A stretch of DNA of 64,000 bases from Clostridia bacterium (GTDB taxonomy: Bacteria > Bacillota > Clostridia > Christensenellales > Aristaeellaceae). The position numbers and the translations under genes are program-made. A model generated the notes under the pieces. It was not told the DNA's origin and made no database searches. It worked only from the letters and a program-made list of their open reading frames with translations. Positions 1-8,399 of this stretch are shown piece by piece. The stretch covers positions 1-64,000 of the forward strand of contig JAFWXL010000092.1 of assembly GCA_017545905.1 (NCBI GenBank), given 5' to 3'. Each line of letters begins with the position of its first letter. Within the stretch, counting starts at the first letter, position 1.

Positions 1-833
1 TCAGCCTGCGCAGCGATGATCTCCTGAGCATTGTTGTACGCGCAGTTATAGCAGGCGTCGAGAACGATCTGCTGATATTCTTCCGGCAGCTTCTTGAACC
101 ACGCCTCGCCCGCGATCAGGCAGTTGAACAGGTTGATGTGCTCGGTCTTGGTCACGTACTTGCAGACCTCGTAGATATGGGAAGAAACCGCAGAGGTGTA
201 CTGCACTTCGCACGCATCGATCGCCTTGGTCTGGATGGAGTTGTAAACCTCAGACCACGCAACGTTGTACGGAGTCGCGCCCATCGCGGAGATGGACTCG
301 TTGTACGGCGCAGCACCCGGAGTACGGGTAACCAGGCCCTTCAGCTCGGCCGGGGTCTTGATCTCCTTGTTCTGCATGAAGGAGCGGGCGCCGTCGAAGT
401 AGTTGAAGCACAGCACGCGGATGCCGTGATCGTTCGCCAGCTGATCAACCCAGCCCTGGAAGGTATCGGTCGCGATGACCTTCAGGCCAGCCTCGTAGCT
501 GTCAACAAAGTACGCCATGTTGAAGATACCGATGTCGTTGACGTAGCTGGACATACGGCCAGCGTCGGTCAGAACCGCGACGCCGATGCCGGCGATCGCC
601 TGGTCGATCATATCTTCCTCGCCGCCCAGCTGGGAAGACGGATAGATAGAAACCTTCACTTCGCCGTTGGTCTTCTCCATGATCTCGTCAGCGGCAGCCT
701 GCAGGCCCGCATAGATCATGGAAGAATCGGTCTGGGTGGTGGAGATCTTCAGCTCGTAGGTCTTGGCAGACGCCACGGAGCACAGCGCAAAGCACATAAC
801 CAGCGCCAGCGCTACGACAAGGATCTTTTTCAT
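1..833 (-). CDS. TRAP transporter substrate-binding protein, DctP family (3' end outside window)
   Basis: Extracytoplasmic binding protein of a tripartite ATP-independent periplasmic transporter, a sodium-driven uptake system for sugar acids or other carboxylates. The reverse strand starts with ATG at 833-831 after a GGGAGGA ribosome site. It encodes a short signal peptide (MKKILVVALALVMCFALC, then an AXA-type site) followed by DctP-type sequence: LGGEEDMIDQA, a TRTPGA segment with the family's substrate-carboxylate arginine, and GEAWFKKLPEEYQ. At least 277 codons are present and the C-terminus lies beyond base 1. It follows manA on the same strand, and the membrane subunits probably lie further left. 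With the operator upstream of manA this suggests hexuronate or related sugar-acid uptake. The substrate is inference; the family call is firm. Confidence 0.93.
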   Translation of the reverse strand, partial: MKKILVVALALVMCFALCSVASAKTYELKISTTQTDSSMIYAGLQAAADEIMEKTNGEVKVSIYPSSQLGGEEDMIDQAIAGIGVAVLTDAGRMSSYVNDIGIFNMAYFVDSYEAGLKVIATDTFQGWVDQLANDHGIRVLCFNYFDGARSFMQNKEIKTPAELKGLVTRTPGAAPYNESISAMGATPYNVAWSEVYNSIQTKAIDACEVQYTSAVSSHIYEVCKYVTKTEHINLFNCLIAGEAWFKKLPEEYQQIVLDACYNCAYNNAQEIIAAQA

Positions 834-899
834 TGGGGGTTCCTCCCTACATGTTTTTTATATCACCCGGTTCCTCCCCGGGGGACATACATCAGTATT

Positions 900-2051
900 T
901 TACGTCCTGGGCGGGAAGCTCTGCAGAATCTCCATGCTTCCCTCCGTCCGGATCAAAAGCGCCGGACAATCCGCACGGCTGACCAGTACGTCGCCCTGCG
1001 CGATCTCCATCACGCCGCCTTCGGTTTGAATACAACCACTGCCGCTGAGCACCATCAGAATGCTCATGCATCCCTCGGCTCCAAGAGCAAGCTGTCCGTT
1101 TACCTGAATCCTGCGCATGGAAAACAGCTTCGTCTGACGCTCGTCAATCAGCGAATCGATCCTCCCGCCCGCATCATTGCAGACGCATACCGGCTCGCTG
1201 CGCCATCTTGCAACCGTCTCTTCCAAAGATGCGCCGTCGTAATGGAAGCAATCGAGCATCTTTTCATAGCCAACGCCCTGATGGCACTGGTTTTCATGAA
1301 TCCGAAGTCCCGCAGGCGTCACCAGCTCGGTGCGCATGGTGTAATCCGTCGGTTCCTGAATCTCCGCCAGGAAGCAGCCCTCGCCAATGGCATGCGGCAC
1401 GCCGGCGGAAATAAAGTAACACTCCCCCGCCTTGACGGGAATCCTGTGCAGGCAGTCCAGCATCGCCGGAATATCCTGCCGGTCAAAGATGTCTTTCCAT
1501 GTCTCGCGCGTGACGCCGGGCTTGAAGCCCAGGTAAATGCACGGCCGGATATCCGGATGATTGCTGCCCAGAATATACCAGGACTCCGTTTTTCCATAGT
1601 CGCTGTGCAGGATCTCCTTGGCATACCGCTTATCGGGATGCACCTGAATCGTCAGGCGTTCTCCCGCATCGATGAGCTTAACCAGAAAGCCGGCCTTTTC
1701 GCCGAATGCCGCAAAATGCGCCGCGCCAAAGAACCCCGACGGATCTTTAGCGATGACGTCCGCGAGATACGGCTCGCCTTCCATGCTGATCACGCGGCTC
1801 AGGCCCTCGACAATCTCCTCGCGCCCAGGATTGCTGGCACGCGTGGTGCTGGCCGCCCAGTCCTCCGGGAACATGCCGTTTTTACCCTCGCGACCATGCC
1901 AGCGATCCAGCGCCGCGCCGCCGCCATATGTGCGCCAGACACGCGTTTCGCCGGTTTTGAGTAAGAATTCCTTTATATCCATTTCTTTATAATTCTCGTC
2001 CGGAATGTTAAGTTCCTGCCAAACGCCCAGATTTTTTTGATCGAAATTCAC
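900..2051 (-). CDS. manA: Class I mannose-6-phosphate isomerase
   Basis: Interconverts mannose-6-phosphate and fructose-6-phosphate in the cytoplasm with a bound zinc. The 383-residue product has the cupin core of type I enzymes, including the metal-ligand segment IQVHPDK near residue 135 and YFISAGVPHAIGEG further on. The start is a GTG at 2051-2049 preceded by GGG about 9 bases upstream; an ATG at 1982 (MDIKEF) is an alternative. It is the promoter-proximal gene of a minus-strand unit with the TRAP binding protein 66 bases downstream, so it is probably induced together with that transporter. The GntR/FadR-type palindrome at 2084-2099 lies inside its promoter. Confidence 0.9.
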   Translation of the reverse strand: MNFDQKNLGVWQELNIPDENYKEMDIKEFLLKTGETRVWRTYGGGAALDRWHGREGKNGMFPEDWAASTTRASNPGREEIVEGLSRVISMEGEPYLADVIAKDPSGFFGAAHFAAFGEKAGFLVKLIDAGERLTIQVHPDKRYAKEILHSDYGKTESWYILGSNHPDIRPCIYLGFKPGVTRETWKDIFDRQDIPAMLDCLHRIPVKAGECYFISAGVPHAIGEGCFLAEIQEPTDYTMRTELVTPAGLRIHENQCHQGVGYEKMLDCFHYDGASLEETVARWRSEPVCVCNDAGGRIDSLIDERQTKLFSMRRIQVNGQLALGAEGCMSILMVLSGSGCIQTEGGVMEIAQGDVLVSRADCPALLIRTEGSMEILQSFPPRT

Positions 2052-2061
2052 TAAAATTTTC

Positions 2062-2108
2062 CCTTGTTCTGTTTATAGAATACAACTAGTATACCAGTTT
2101 AGCAATCG
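2062..2108 (-). promoter_or_regulatory. manA promoter with embedded palindromic operator
   Basis: On the minus strand TTGCTA and TATTCT are separated by exactly 17 bases. That spacer is filled by the near-perfect inverted repeat AACTAGTATACCAGTT (plus strand 2084-2099, one mismatched pair). The pattern T-x-GTATAC-x-A matches operators of FadR-subfamily GntR regulators such as UxuR/ExuR. A repressor bound here would block RNA polymerase directly. No regulator gene is visible in the window. Confidence 0.7.
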
Positions 2109-2200
2109 GCAAGCTTTATAAATTCCTCTTGGCGATTTTATGCACATCCTTCAATATTTGTTAATATCAATATCCATTACACTTGTATTGTAGTGAAAAG

Positions 2201-2249
2201 CGAAAAAAAGTGCCCGGAATTTCCGCGCATTTGGAAAATTCCGGGCATT
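2201..2249 (-). terminator. Rho-independent terminator of the deleted TRAP operon
   Basis: The arms TGCCCGGAATTTCC (2211-2224) and GGAAAATTCCGGGCA (2233-2247) pair with one bulge. Read on the minus strand they are followed by a seven-U run (2203-2209). It sits 14 bases past the stop codon of the dctM remnant. Confidence 0.85.
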
Positions 2250-2262
2250 TGACAAAACCAGA

Positions 2263-2410
2263 TTAAGCGCCGCCCGCGCCGTAGACAAGGTTGGGCAGGA
2301 AGAGCACGGCGTCCGGGAAGAACACCATGACGACGACAACCAGAATAACCGCCACATAGAACGGCCAGCTTTCTGTTCATCCGACGCATTACGTTAAGAA
2401 CTCTTAACAT
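2263..2410 (-). pseudogene. Deletion scar: 5' end of a first TRAP gene fused to the 3' end of dctM
   Basis: An ATG at 2410-2408 with AGGA upstream opens MLRVLNVMRRMNRKLA, resembling the cytoplasmic start of a small TRAP permease (DctQ). After about 15 codons the sequence switches frame into SWPFYVAVILVVVV, then FFPDAVLFLPNLVYG and a TAA at 2265-2263. That is the hydrophobic C-terminal tail typical of the large TRAP permease DctM. No start codon exists in the DctM frame, because an in-frame TGA lies just upstream. The simplest reading is one internal deletion joining the beginning and end of an operon, leaving promoter, operator and terminator intact. The DctM tail is convincing; the DctQ assignment of the 5' part is tentative. 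Confidence 0.7.
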
Positions 2411-2426
2411 TTTTCCTAAATCTCAT

Positions 2427-2475
2427 TCTAATTATAGTGTATATTTTACAACTAGCATATCAGTTTCGCTACTGG
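2427..2475 (-). promoter_or_regulatory. Orphan promoter and operator of the deleted TRAP operon
   Basis: The palindrome AACTAGCATATCAGTT occupies plus-strand 2450-2465. On the minus strand it again fills a 17-base spacer, here between a poor -35 (TAGCGA) and TAAAAT. A TATAAT lies a few bases further downstream. The layout copies the manA promoter, so both units were probably controlled by one regulator. Confidence 0.6.
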
Positions 2476-2646
2476 CTGACTTCATGAATTTCATTATGCA
2501 AATTTAGGCGTTCCCCCGTTTTTCGTTAAGCACATGCTAAAATTTCACGTTCTTCGTTATGATGTCATAAATCTGCAAAATCAGTCTGCCAATCATCCCA
2601 ATACACCTCAGAATAAAAACCATATGCCCCGCACACGAAAAAAGAA
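2476..2646. other. Intergenic stretch, no gene seen
   Basis: No coding sequence is recognised between the orphan TRAP promoter and the next plus-strand promoter. The one visible element is a 14-base palindrome, TTATGATGTCATAA, at 2557-2570. It could be an operator, but nothing supports a specific role. Confidence 0.5.
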
Positions 2647-2675
2647 TTGCTTTTCCCCGCCCAAACCGATATACT
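2647..2675 (+). promoter_or_regulatory. Sigma-A-type promoter of the TPR protein gene
   Basis: TTGCTT (2647-2652) and TATACT (2670-2675) are separated by 17 bases, about 35 bases upstream of the start codon. Confidence 0.75.
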
Positions 2676-2710
2676 GTATACATTGAATTTTTTCGCGAGG
2701 AGTTATCGTC

Positions 2711-3541
2711 ATGATTCATCTTTTTCCCAAGCGCAAGAACAGAATGTACCTCATCTGTGCCTGCTATATTGCGCTGGTCGGCGTGTATTTCGCGCTGAAC
2801 AGAGGCGTCAATCCCATTCCTGTGCTTCTCATCGCTCTGGTCGGTTTGGGAATTGTCATTCTCTCCCAGTATCTGACTGCATTCAATATGCACAGTCAGC
2901 TGCTCTCCAGGCTCTACGATCATCTCAATCTTGAGGGCTTCCTGCGCGAATATGAGCCGATGCTCAGGCTGCCGGTGAAGAATCCGAATATTGCGCTCAC
3001 AGTTCGTCTGCATCTCTCCAACGCCTATTGCGCTCAGGGCCGCTTCGATGACGCCATCGCACTGCTCTCCGCTTTTGTCATTCAGCCCGGCAAGAATAAA
3101 GAAGAGGATCTCCTCTCCCGTTTTGCCATCGTCAGCAATCTGTGCTACTGCGCCGAGCAGAAGAATGACCTTGAAACAGCCAAGAAGTATATGGATGAGC
3201 TTCTCTCGCTGAAGAAGCAGCTGGAAGACATTCAGGAAAGCAAACCGATGAAAAAGCGCATGGTCTTCAATACTGAACTCAACGAGCAGTGCCTCAAGTT
3301 CATGGAAACCGGCAAGGCCGATATCGATGTGCTTCGCAATCTGGTCAAGAACAATCCTCAGCAGCTGCACAAGATCACCATCTCCCTGTGGGTGGCCCGT
3401 GCAGAGCTCGCCGTCAACAATCGCCGCGAGGCTGAAAAGCTGCTGGAGCAGGTTGCCAAGCTTGCACCGGATCTGTACCCGGGCAAGACTGCCGCACAGC
3501 TGCTCGCCGATCTTCCGGCAAAGACAGAAACCAGGGAATAA
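2711..3541 (+). CDS. Membrane-anchored TPR-like protein of unknown function
   Basis: A 276-residue protein. Residues 10-60 form two adjacent hydrophobic helices (ICACYIALVGVYFAL and PVLLIALVGLGIVIL) that would anchor it in the membrane. The remainder is helical with tetratricopeptide-like repeats, for example LSNAYCAQGRFDDAIALL and LCYCAEQKNDLETAKKYMDEL. Such domains usually mediate protein-protein contacts. GAGGAG lies 8 bases before the ATG. The gene is monocistronic, with its own promoter and terminator. I do not recognise the family, so no function is assigned. Confidence 0.85.
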   Translation: MIHLFPKRKNRMYLICACYIALVGVYFALNRGVNPIPVLLIALVGLGIVILSQYLTAFNMHSQLLSRLYDHLNLEGFLREYEPMLRLPVKNPNIALTVRLHLSNAYCAQGRFDDAIALLSAFVIQPGKNKEEDLLSRFAIVSNLCYCAEQKNDLETAKKYMDELLSLKKQLEDIQESKPMKKRMVFNTELNEQCLKFMETGKADIDVLRNLVKNNPQQLHKITISLWVARAELAVNNRREAEKLLEQVAKLAPDLYPGKTAAQLLADLPAKTETRE

Positions 3542-3552
3542 TTCTCCGCTCT

Positions 3553-3592
3553 CCCGCCGGATGCGTATTCGGCGGGTTTTTCTGTTTTTTCG
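3553..3592 (+). terminator. Rho-independent terminator after the TPR gene
   Basis: CCCGCCG (3553-3559) pairs with CGGCGGG (3570-3576) and is followed by a U-rich tract (TTTTTCTGTTTTTT). Confidence 0.85.
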
Positions 3593-3652
3593 CACATGCG
3601 GCCCGCACAGCGCACAAATTTCAAAATTATTCTCTTTTTTTGAAAAAAAGGC

Positions 3653-3681
3653 TTGCATTCTGTCGCGAATGGTGATATACT
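3653..3681 (+). promoter_or_regulatory. tRNA-Lys promoter
   Basis: TTGCAT (3653-3658), a 17-base spacer and TATACT (3676-3681) end about 40 bases before the mature tRNA. Confidence 0.8.
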
Positions 3682-3721
3682 ATTTTCCGTTGAGAGGAAA
3701 GCCTCTTAAAACTTCAGATTT

Positions 3722-3797
3722 GCACCATTAGCTCAGTTGGTAGAGCACCTGACTCTTAATCAGGGTGTCCCGGGTTCGAGTCCCTGATGGTGCACCA
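3722..3797 (+). tRNA. tRNA-Lys (anticodon CTT)
   Basis: A 76-base cloverleaf. The acceptor arms GCACCAT and ATGGTGC pair, the D arm is GCTC...GAGC, and the anticodon stem CCTGA/TCAGG encloses the loop CTCTTAA, giving anticodon CUU for lysine AAG codons. The T loop is TTCGAGT, and CCA is encoded at 3795-3797. One pair of the T stem (50:64) looks like a C-U mismatch. Confidence 0.97.
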
Positions 3798-3798
3798 A

Positions 3799-3826
3799 AA
3801 CCGACATCTTCGGATGTCGGTTTTTT
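3799..3826 (+). terminator. Terminator of the tRNA-Lys gene
   Basis: ACCGACATC and GATGTCGGT pair around a stable UUCG tetraloop and are followed by TTTTTT. It starts two bases after the CCA end. Confidence 0.9.
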
Positions 3827-3888
3827 CTTATTGTTTATAGAACTTGCTGCTCCATCCCGCGTTCAGCTGTTCCTCCGTCCGTTTCATC

Positions 3889-3917
3889 TTGACTTCGGCA
3901 TGAATTTCCACTATGCT
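3889..3917 (+). promoter_or_regulatory. Promoter of the exported split-barrel protein gene
   Basis: TTGACT (3889-3894) and TATGCT (3912-3917) are spaced by 17 bases, 40 bases upstream of the ATG. Confidence 0.65.
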
Positions 3918-3956
3918 ATAGGCAAATAAAAATCCATCATGAAAGGATGATCCGAC

Positions 3957-4451
3957 ATGAAAAAACTGATGAACGCGCTTCTCCTCTCCTTCCTGCTTGT
4001 CGCACTGCTGGCTGTTCCCGCCATGGCGGAGGACGTCGTTTCCTCTGCCTCTGTGGCCGACTTCTATGCTGATGCTGCGCTCACCGGCGACGAGCTGATG
4101 AACGCCATCAATACTTACTCCGGCACATATCTGGTCAGCTCCAGCAATCCTGACGGCACCCCGAACACCGCTTTCCTCGTTTTCTCCATGGTCAAACACG
4201 AGGACAAGTATTATCTCCAGCTCGGCATGGCCGACAACCAGTCCAAGGCTAATCTGACTGCCAACGGCAACGGCATGGCCGTGTACGGCGCCAATCCTGA
4301 CGTCGCCGCCGGCGAAAAGCCCTACCCGATCGCCGGCGCGCGCATCTGGTTCAAGCCGCTCGAAGATCCGTCTCTGGCCGAAACCCTGAACGCTTCCGGC
4401 CGTCCCGGCGCCATGTTCTTCGAGGTTACCGAAATCCGTCCCGTCGGCTGA
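3957..4451 (+). CDS. Exported PPOX-like (split-barrel, pyridoxamine-phosphate-oxidase type) protein
   Basis: The 164-residue precursor has a clear signal peptide (MKKLMNALLLSFLLVALLAV, cleavage near AMA-ED). The mature part resembles the flavin-binding split-barrel fold of the pyridoxamine 5'-phosphate oxidase superfamily: GTYLVSSSNPDGTPNTAF, then KYYLQLGMADNQSKANL. Most relatives are cytoplasmic, so export is unusual. It may bind flavin or heme, or act as a binding protein outside the cell. AAAGGATG precedes the ATG. It stands alone, between a promoter at 3889 and a hairpin at 4510. The fold call is moderate; no reaction is assigned. Confidence 0.65.
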   Translation: MKKLMNALLLSFLLVALLAVPAMAEDVVSSASVADFYADAALTGDELMNAINTYSGTYLVSSSNPDGTPNTAFLVFSMVKHEDKYYLQLGMADNQSKANLTANGNGMAVYGANPDVAAGEKPYPIAGARIWFKPLEDPSLAETLNASGRPGAMFFEVTEIRPVG

Positions 4452-4509
4452 TTGCCCTATGTCAAGGGCGCTCCGCAAGCCGGAATGCCTTATTTTTTCA
4501 GCAAAACCG

Positions 4510-4537
4510 CAGCCCGTCCATCCGGACGGGCTGTTTG
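4510..4537 (+). terminator. Terminator-like hairpin after the exported protein
   Basis: CAGCCCGTCC (4510-4519) and GGACGGGCTG (4524-4533) form a perfect 10-bp stem. The U tract is short (TTTGC), so it may be only partly efficient. Confidence 0.65.
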
Positions 4538-4583
4538 CATATTCTGCCGTTTCTTTTGCAATCCTATCATCGGAGGTGATTGT

Positions 4584-4757
4584 ATGAGTCCCAAGGAACT
4601 GCTCTATATCGAAGATGCACTCGGTCATGAAAAATTCCTGATCAGCCAATGTCAGCAGGCCGCGCAGGCGCTGACCGATCCAGTGCTCAAAGACTGCGTA
4701 AACCGCATGAAGGCAGCACATCAGGATCTGTTCAACCAGTTCTATCAGCTTGTATAA
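4584..4757 (+). CDS. Small CotF-type spore-coat protein
   Basis: A 57-residue helical protein, MSPKELLYIEDALGHEKFL and so on. It matches the short coat-protein family of Clostridia that resembles half of Bacillus CotF: the motif LLYIEDALGHEKF, then ISQCQQAAQ and a C-terminal helix. A very strong GGAGGTGATT ribosome site lies directly before the ATG. It is followed after 11 bases by a second coat-type gene, so the two form an operon and should be made in the mother cell during sporulation. I could not identify a SigE/SigK promoter with confidence. Confidence 0.75.
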   Translation: MSPKELLYIEDALGHEKFLISQCQQAAQALTDPVLKDCVNRMKAAHQDLFNQFYQLV

Positions 4758-4768
4758 GGAGGGCGCGT

Positions 4769-5017
4769 ATGAACGATCAGGCAATCATGGAGAATCTTCT
4801 CCTGACGACAAAGGGTATGTGCGACCTGTACATGCACGGCACCGTGGAATCCTCCACGCAGAATGTCCATCAGGCATTTGACACAGCGCTTGCTGACAGT
4901 CTGTGCATGCAGGACGATATCTACAAGCAGATGACCGCCAAGGGCTGGTATCAGACCGAGCAGGCCGACGCGCAGCAGATGGCGCAGGTCAAGCAGAAGT
5001 TCGCCCCGGTGAATTGA
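4769..5017 (+). CDS. CotF-family spore-coat protein
   Basis: An 82-residue helical protein with the CotF-like pattern: an N-terminal MENLLLTTKGMCDLYMHGT helix, then HQAFDTALADSLCMQDDIYK and a terminal MTAKGWY segment. It lies 11 bases after the first coat gene with GGAGGG before its ATG. The pair probably contributes structural proteins to the spore coat. Together they are the clearest sign that the organism, or its recent ancestor, sporulates. A terminator follows at 5022. Confidence 0.75.
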   Translation: MNDQAIMENLLLTTKGMCDLYMHGTVESSTQNVHQAFDTALADSLCMQDDIYKQMTAKGWYQTEQADAQQMAQVKQKFAPVN

Positions 5018-5021
5018 CGCA

Positions 5022-5060
5022 AAAATCCCGCAGGAGCATCGCTTCTGCGGGATTTCTATT
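5022..5060 (+). terminator. Terminator of the coat-protein operon
   Basis: AAATCCCGCAG pairs with CTGCGGGATTT. U residues flank both sides, so it could work in either direction. Confidence 0.75.
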
Positions 5061-5081
5061 CCGTGAAAGAAGGGAAACGTT

Positions 5082-5172
5082 AGGGCTGCCGCCTTGAAAT
5101 CTGCCCGGGGATTTCATCCCCGAACCCCTGACAAGGGATTTCATCCCTTGACCCGTCTTCGCTTCGCGGCAG
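5082..5172 (+). repeat. Dispersed repeat family A, copy 1
   Basis: Intergenic repeat with GGGCTGCCGCC at one end, the hairpin GGGGATTTCATCCCC (here doubled, with a second GGGATTTCATCCC) and CTTCGCTTCGCGGCAG at the other end. Related copies lie at 18057, 29639 and 55087. It separates the coat operon from convergent metK. Confidence 0.8.
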
Positions 5173-5188
5173 TTTTAAGATATCAGGC

Positions 5189-6379
<1,191 letters not shown>

Positions 6380-6412
6380 ATTCATTCTCCTTATATATGC
6401 CAGCTTGCATGC

Positions 6413-6566
6413 GTAAGAAAAACCGCTCTGACTACGCAAAATCAGAGCGGCTCAAATCTTGTCCACACCTCATCTGCCGACATCTCTGTCGTAGGATTTA
6501 GCACCGGATTTGACTCCGGTTGCCGGGCTTCACAGGGCCTATTCCCTCCGCCGCTCTGGATAAGGT
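6413..6566 (-). promoter_or_regulatory. SAM-I (S-box) riboswitch with terminator
   Basis: On the minus strand the aptamer begins CTTATCCAGAG (6564), followed by GGCGGAGGGA, GGCCCTGTGAAGCCCGGCA and GGTGCTAAATCC, and closes with GATGAG near 6469. These are the conserved S-box segments. A terminator follows: CCGCTCTGA/TCAGAGCGG (6423-6450) plus a U run. By the known mechanism SAM binding favours termination and lowers metK expression. Confidence 0.95.
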
Positions 6567-6598
6567 TATTCATTTCGCTTTCTTATGAAAGCTGAATT

Positions 6599-6627
6599 AT
6601 GATATCAGACTTCTTTTCTTTTGTCAA
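6599..6627 (-). promoter_or_regulatory. metK promoter
   Basis: On the minus strand, consensus TTGACA (6627-6622), a 17-base spacer and TATCAT (6604-6599). It is directly upstream of the riboswitch and back to back with the ttcA promoter. Confidence 0.85.
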
Positions 6628-6656
6628 GAAGATTTTTCTGACAGAAATCCGTCTTC

Positions 6657-6685
6657 TTGACAGATTCATTCTGTACCTGTATAAT
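6657..6685 (+). promoter_or_regulatory. ttcA promoter (perfect consensus)
   Basis: TTGACA (6657-6662), 17 bases, TATAAT (6680-6685). It is 30 bases from the metK promoter on the opposite strand. Confidence 0.9.
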
Positions 6686-6719
6686 CTCCACTGCAACACA
6701 CACTGGAGGCTCCATAAGG

Positions 6720-7484
6720 ATGAAAACAGTTTTAGGATGCGTCCGCAAGGCGGATACCGATTTTGAAATGATCGCCCCCGGCGACAGAATCGCCGTAGGC
6801 ATTTCCGGCGGCAAGGACAGCCTGCTGCTATTATATGCGCTCTCGCTTTACCGCAAATTTTCCGGCAAGGATTTTACCCTGCATGCCATCACGCTCAAGA
6901 TGGGACTGGAGCCCTTTGACGTATCGGGCATTGCTGCGCTGTGCGAGAAGATTTGCGTTCCCTATACCGTCATCGAAACCGAAATCGCTCACATCATTTT
7001 TGACGTCCGCAAGGAAAGCAATCCCTGTGCGCTGTGCGCCAAGATGCGCCGCGGCGCACTCAACGACGCCGCCAAAGAACTGGGCTGCAGCAAGGTTGCG
7101 CTGGGCCATCACCGCGACGACGCCATCGAAACCCTGCTCATGAGTCTGCTCTTCGAAGGCCGGCTGCACACATTTCACCCCAATACCTATCTCTCCCGCA
7201 GGGACATCACCGTCATCCGCCCGATGATCTACGTGCCCGAAAAGCACGTCAAGCATATGACAAAAGTGCTCGATCTGCCTGTAGTCAAGAATCCCTGTCC
7301 CGCAGACGGGCATTCCAAGCGCGAGGAGATCAAGGACCTGATCCGCACGCTGTCCAAAACCTATCCCAACCTCAAGGATTACATGACCGCTGCCCTGCGC
7401 AATACCGATCAGTACGGACTCTGGGACAAAAAGCTCGTGGGCGGTCCCAGGCCCAACGAGTATATCGTGGACAACAACAAATGA
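6720..7484 (+). CDS. ttcA: tRNA 2-thiocytidine synthetase, TtcA-type PP-loop protein
   Basis: ATP-dependent enzyme that thiolates cytidine 32 of certain tRNAs through a 4Fe-4S cluster. The 254-residue product has the PP-loop ISGGKDS (residues 29-34). It also has the cysteines of the TtcA cluster motif, C103 and C106 in NPCALCAKMRRG plus C193 in NPCPADG, and the GHHRDDAIETLL segment. The ATG at 6720 follows GGAGG. An in-frame upstream ATG lies within the promoter and is rejected. It is monocistronic. TilS or another PP-loop thiolase is less likely because of the three cysteines. Confidence 0.85.
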   Translation: MKTVLGCVRKADTDFEMIAPGDRIAVGISGGKDSLLLLYALSLYRKFSGKDFTLHAITLKMGLEPFDVSGIAALCEKICVPYTVIETEIAHIIFDVRKESNPCALCAKMRRGALNDAAKELGCSKVALGHHRDDAIETLLMSLLFEGRLHTFHPNTYLSRRDITVIRPMIYVPEKHVKHMTKVLDLPVVKNPCPADGHSKREEIKDLIRTLSKTYPNLKDYMTAALRNTDQYGLWDKKLVGGPRPNEYIVDNNK

Positions 7485-7518
7485 CCTTCTGCCTGCGATA
7501 GAAGCACGCAAACAAAAA

Positions 7519-7556
7519 TACAAAGCTCCGCCGCGAAATGCGCCGGAGCTTTTCTC
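7519..7556 (+). terminator. Terminator between ttcA and the convergent membrane-protein operon
   Basis: AAAGCTCCGCCGC and GCGCCGGAGCTTTT form a stem followed by TTTTCTCTTAT. It lies between convergent genes and may serve both. Confidence 0.75.
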
Positions 7557-7562
7557 TTATAT

Positions 7563-8390
7563 TCAGCCTTTTTTCTGTTTATTCTTTGCACAGTCCATAT
7601 ACCGCGCCAGCACAAAGCCCGCTGCAAAGCAGACTAGCGCAAGCACAAGCGTTTTCGCGCTATCAAATTCAACTGGCACGATCTTGAGCGACGATGCAAT
7701 CACAAAACCCAGAATCAGCCTGGAAACCACCGCATAATGCTTTTCATAGAGCGAATTGATCATCCGCGCCAGCGCAGCCACCGAAATGCCCAGCCCCAGC
7801 AGCAGCGGCACAATCACCGAAAAATCCAGCGACGCGATACCCGCCGTCATCGGCTCATACAATCCCATGTACAGAAGCACCGACGAGGAGCTCAGCCCGG
7901 GAATCAGCAGGCTCAGGCCCCAGATCAGGCCGCAGAGCACAAAGCTCATCATGTTCGTGTGCACTTCTGCTGTTCTGCCCCGCTCAAGCAGGCAGAACAG
8001 GAAATACGCCAGCGACAGCGTCACCACAAACGGCGTCCAGCTCATCTTGGCGTCGCTGCGTTCAGAATTCTTGATCAGCTCCGGCAGCGTGCCGCAGATC
8101 AGGCCGAAAAACAGCATCAGCGCCACCGGCGCGCAGGCCTGAAACATAACCTCCACCGCATTGGCCAGCAGTGTAAAACCAAGCAGCCAGCCAATGACGA
8201 ACGGGATGAACATCTTATAATAGATCTTTACGGTTTTTCCCGGATGGGAAATCATGGCCATCATCGGCTCGTAAATACCAAACGCAACCAGCAGCACACC
8301 CCCGCTGACGCCGGGCAGAATAGCACCTGTACCAACAATCGCTCCCTGAACAGCCAGGATCAGACTCTTTAACAACATACTATTCTCCAT
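7563..8390 (-). CDS. DUF368 membrane protein (PopT-type undecaprenyl-phosphate translocase)
   Basis: A 275-residue protein with about eight hydrophobic segments and the duplicated DUF368 signature: AILPGVSGGVLLVAFGIYEPM near residue 25 and IPGLSSSSVLLYMGLYEPM near residue 150. Members of this family (PopT) have been shown to flip undecaprenyl phosphate back to the cytoplasmic face for reuse in wall synthesis. The start at 8390 has AAGGGG upstream; an ATG four codons later with GGAG is also possible. It is the second gene of an operon after a small DedA-like protein, which supports a carrier-lipid role. Confidence 0.85.
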   Translation of the reverse strand: MENSMLLKSLILAVQGAIVGTGAILPGVSGGVLLVAFGIYEPMMAMISHPGKTVKIYYKMFIPFVIGWLLGFTLLANAVEVMFQACAPVALMLFFGLICGTLPELIKNSERSDAKMSWTPFVVTLSLAYFLFCLLERGRTAEVHTNMMSFVLCGLIWGLSLLIPGLSSSSVLLYMGLYEPMTAGIASLDFSVIVPLLLGLGISVAALARMINSLYEKHYAVVSRLILGFVIASSLKIVPVEFDSAKTLVLALVCFAAGFVLARYMDCAKNKQKKG

Positions 8391-8399
8391 GAAAACCCC

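Noticed and set aside
6380..6439. Upstream start for metK
   Set aside because: It falls inside the riboswitch terminator and lacks a ribosome site.
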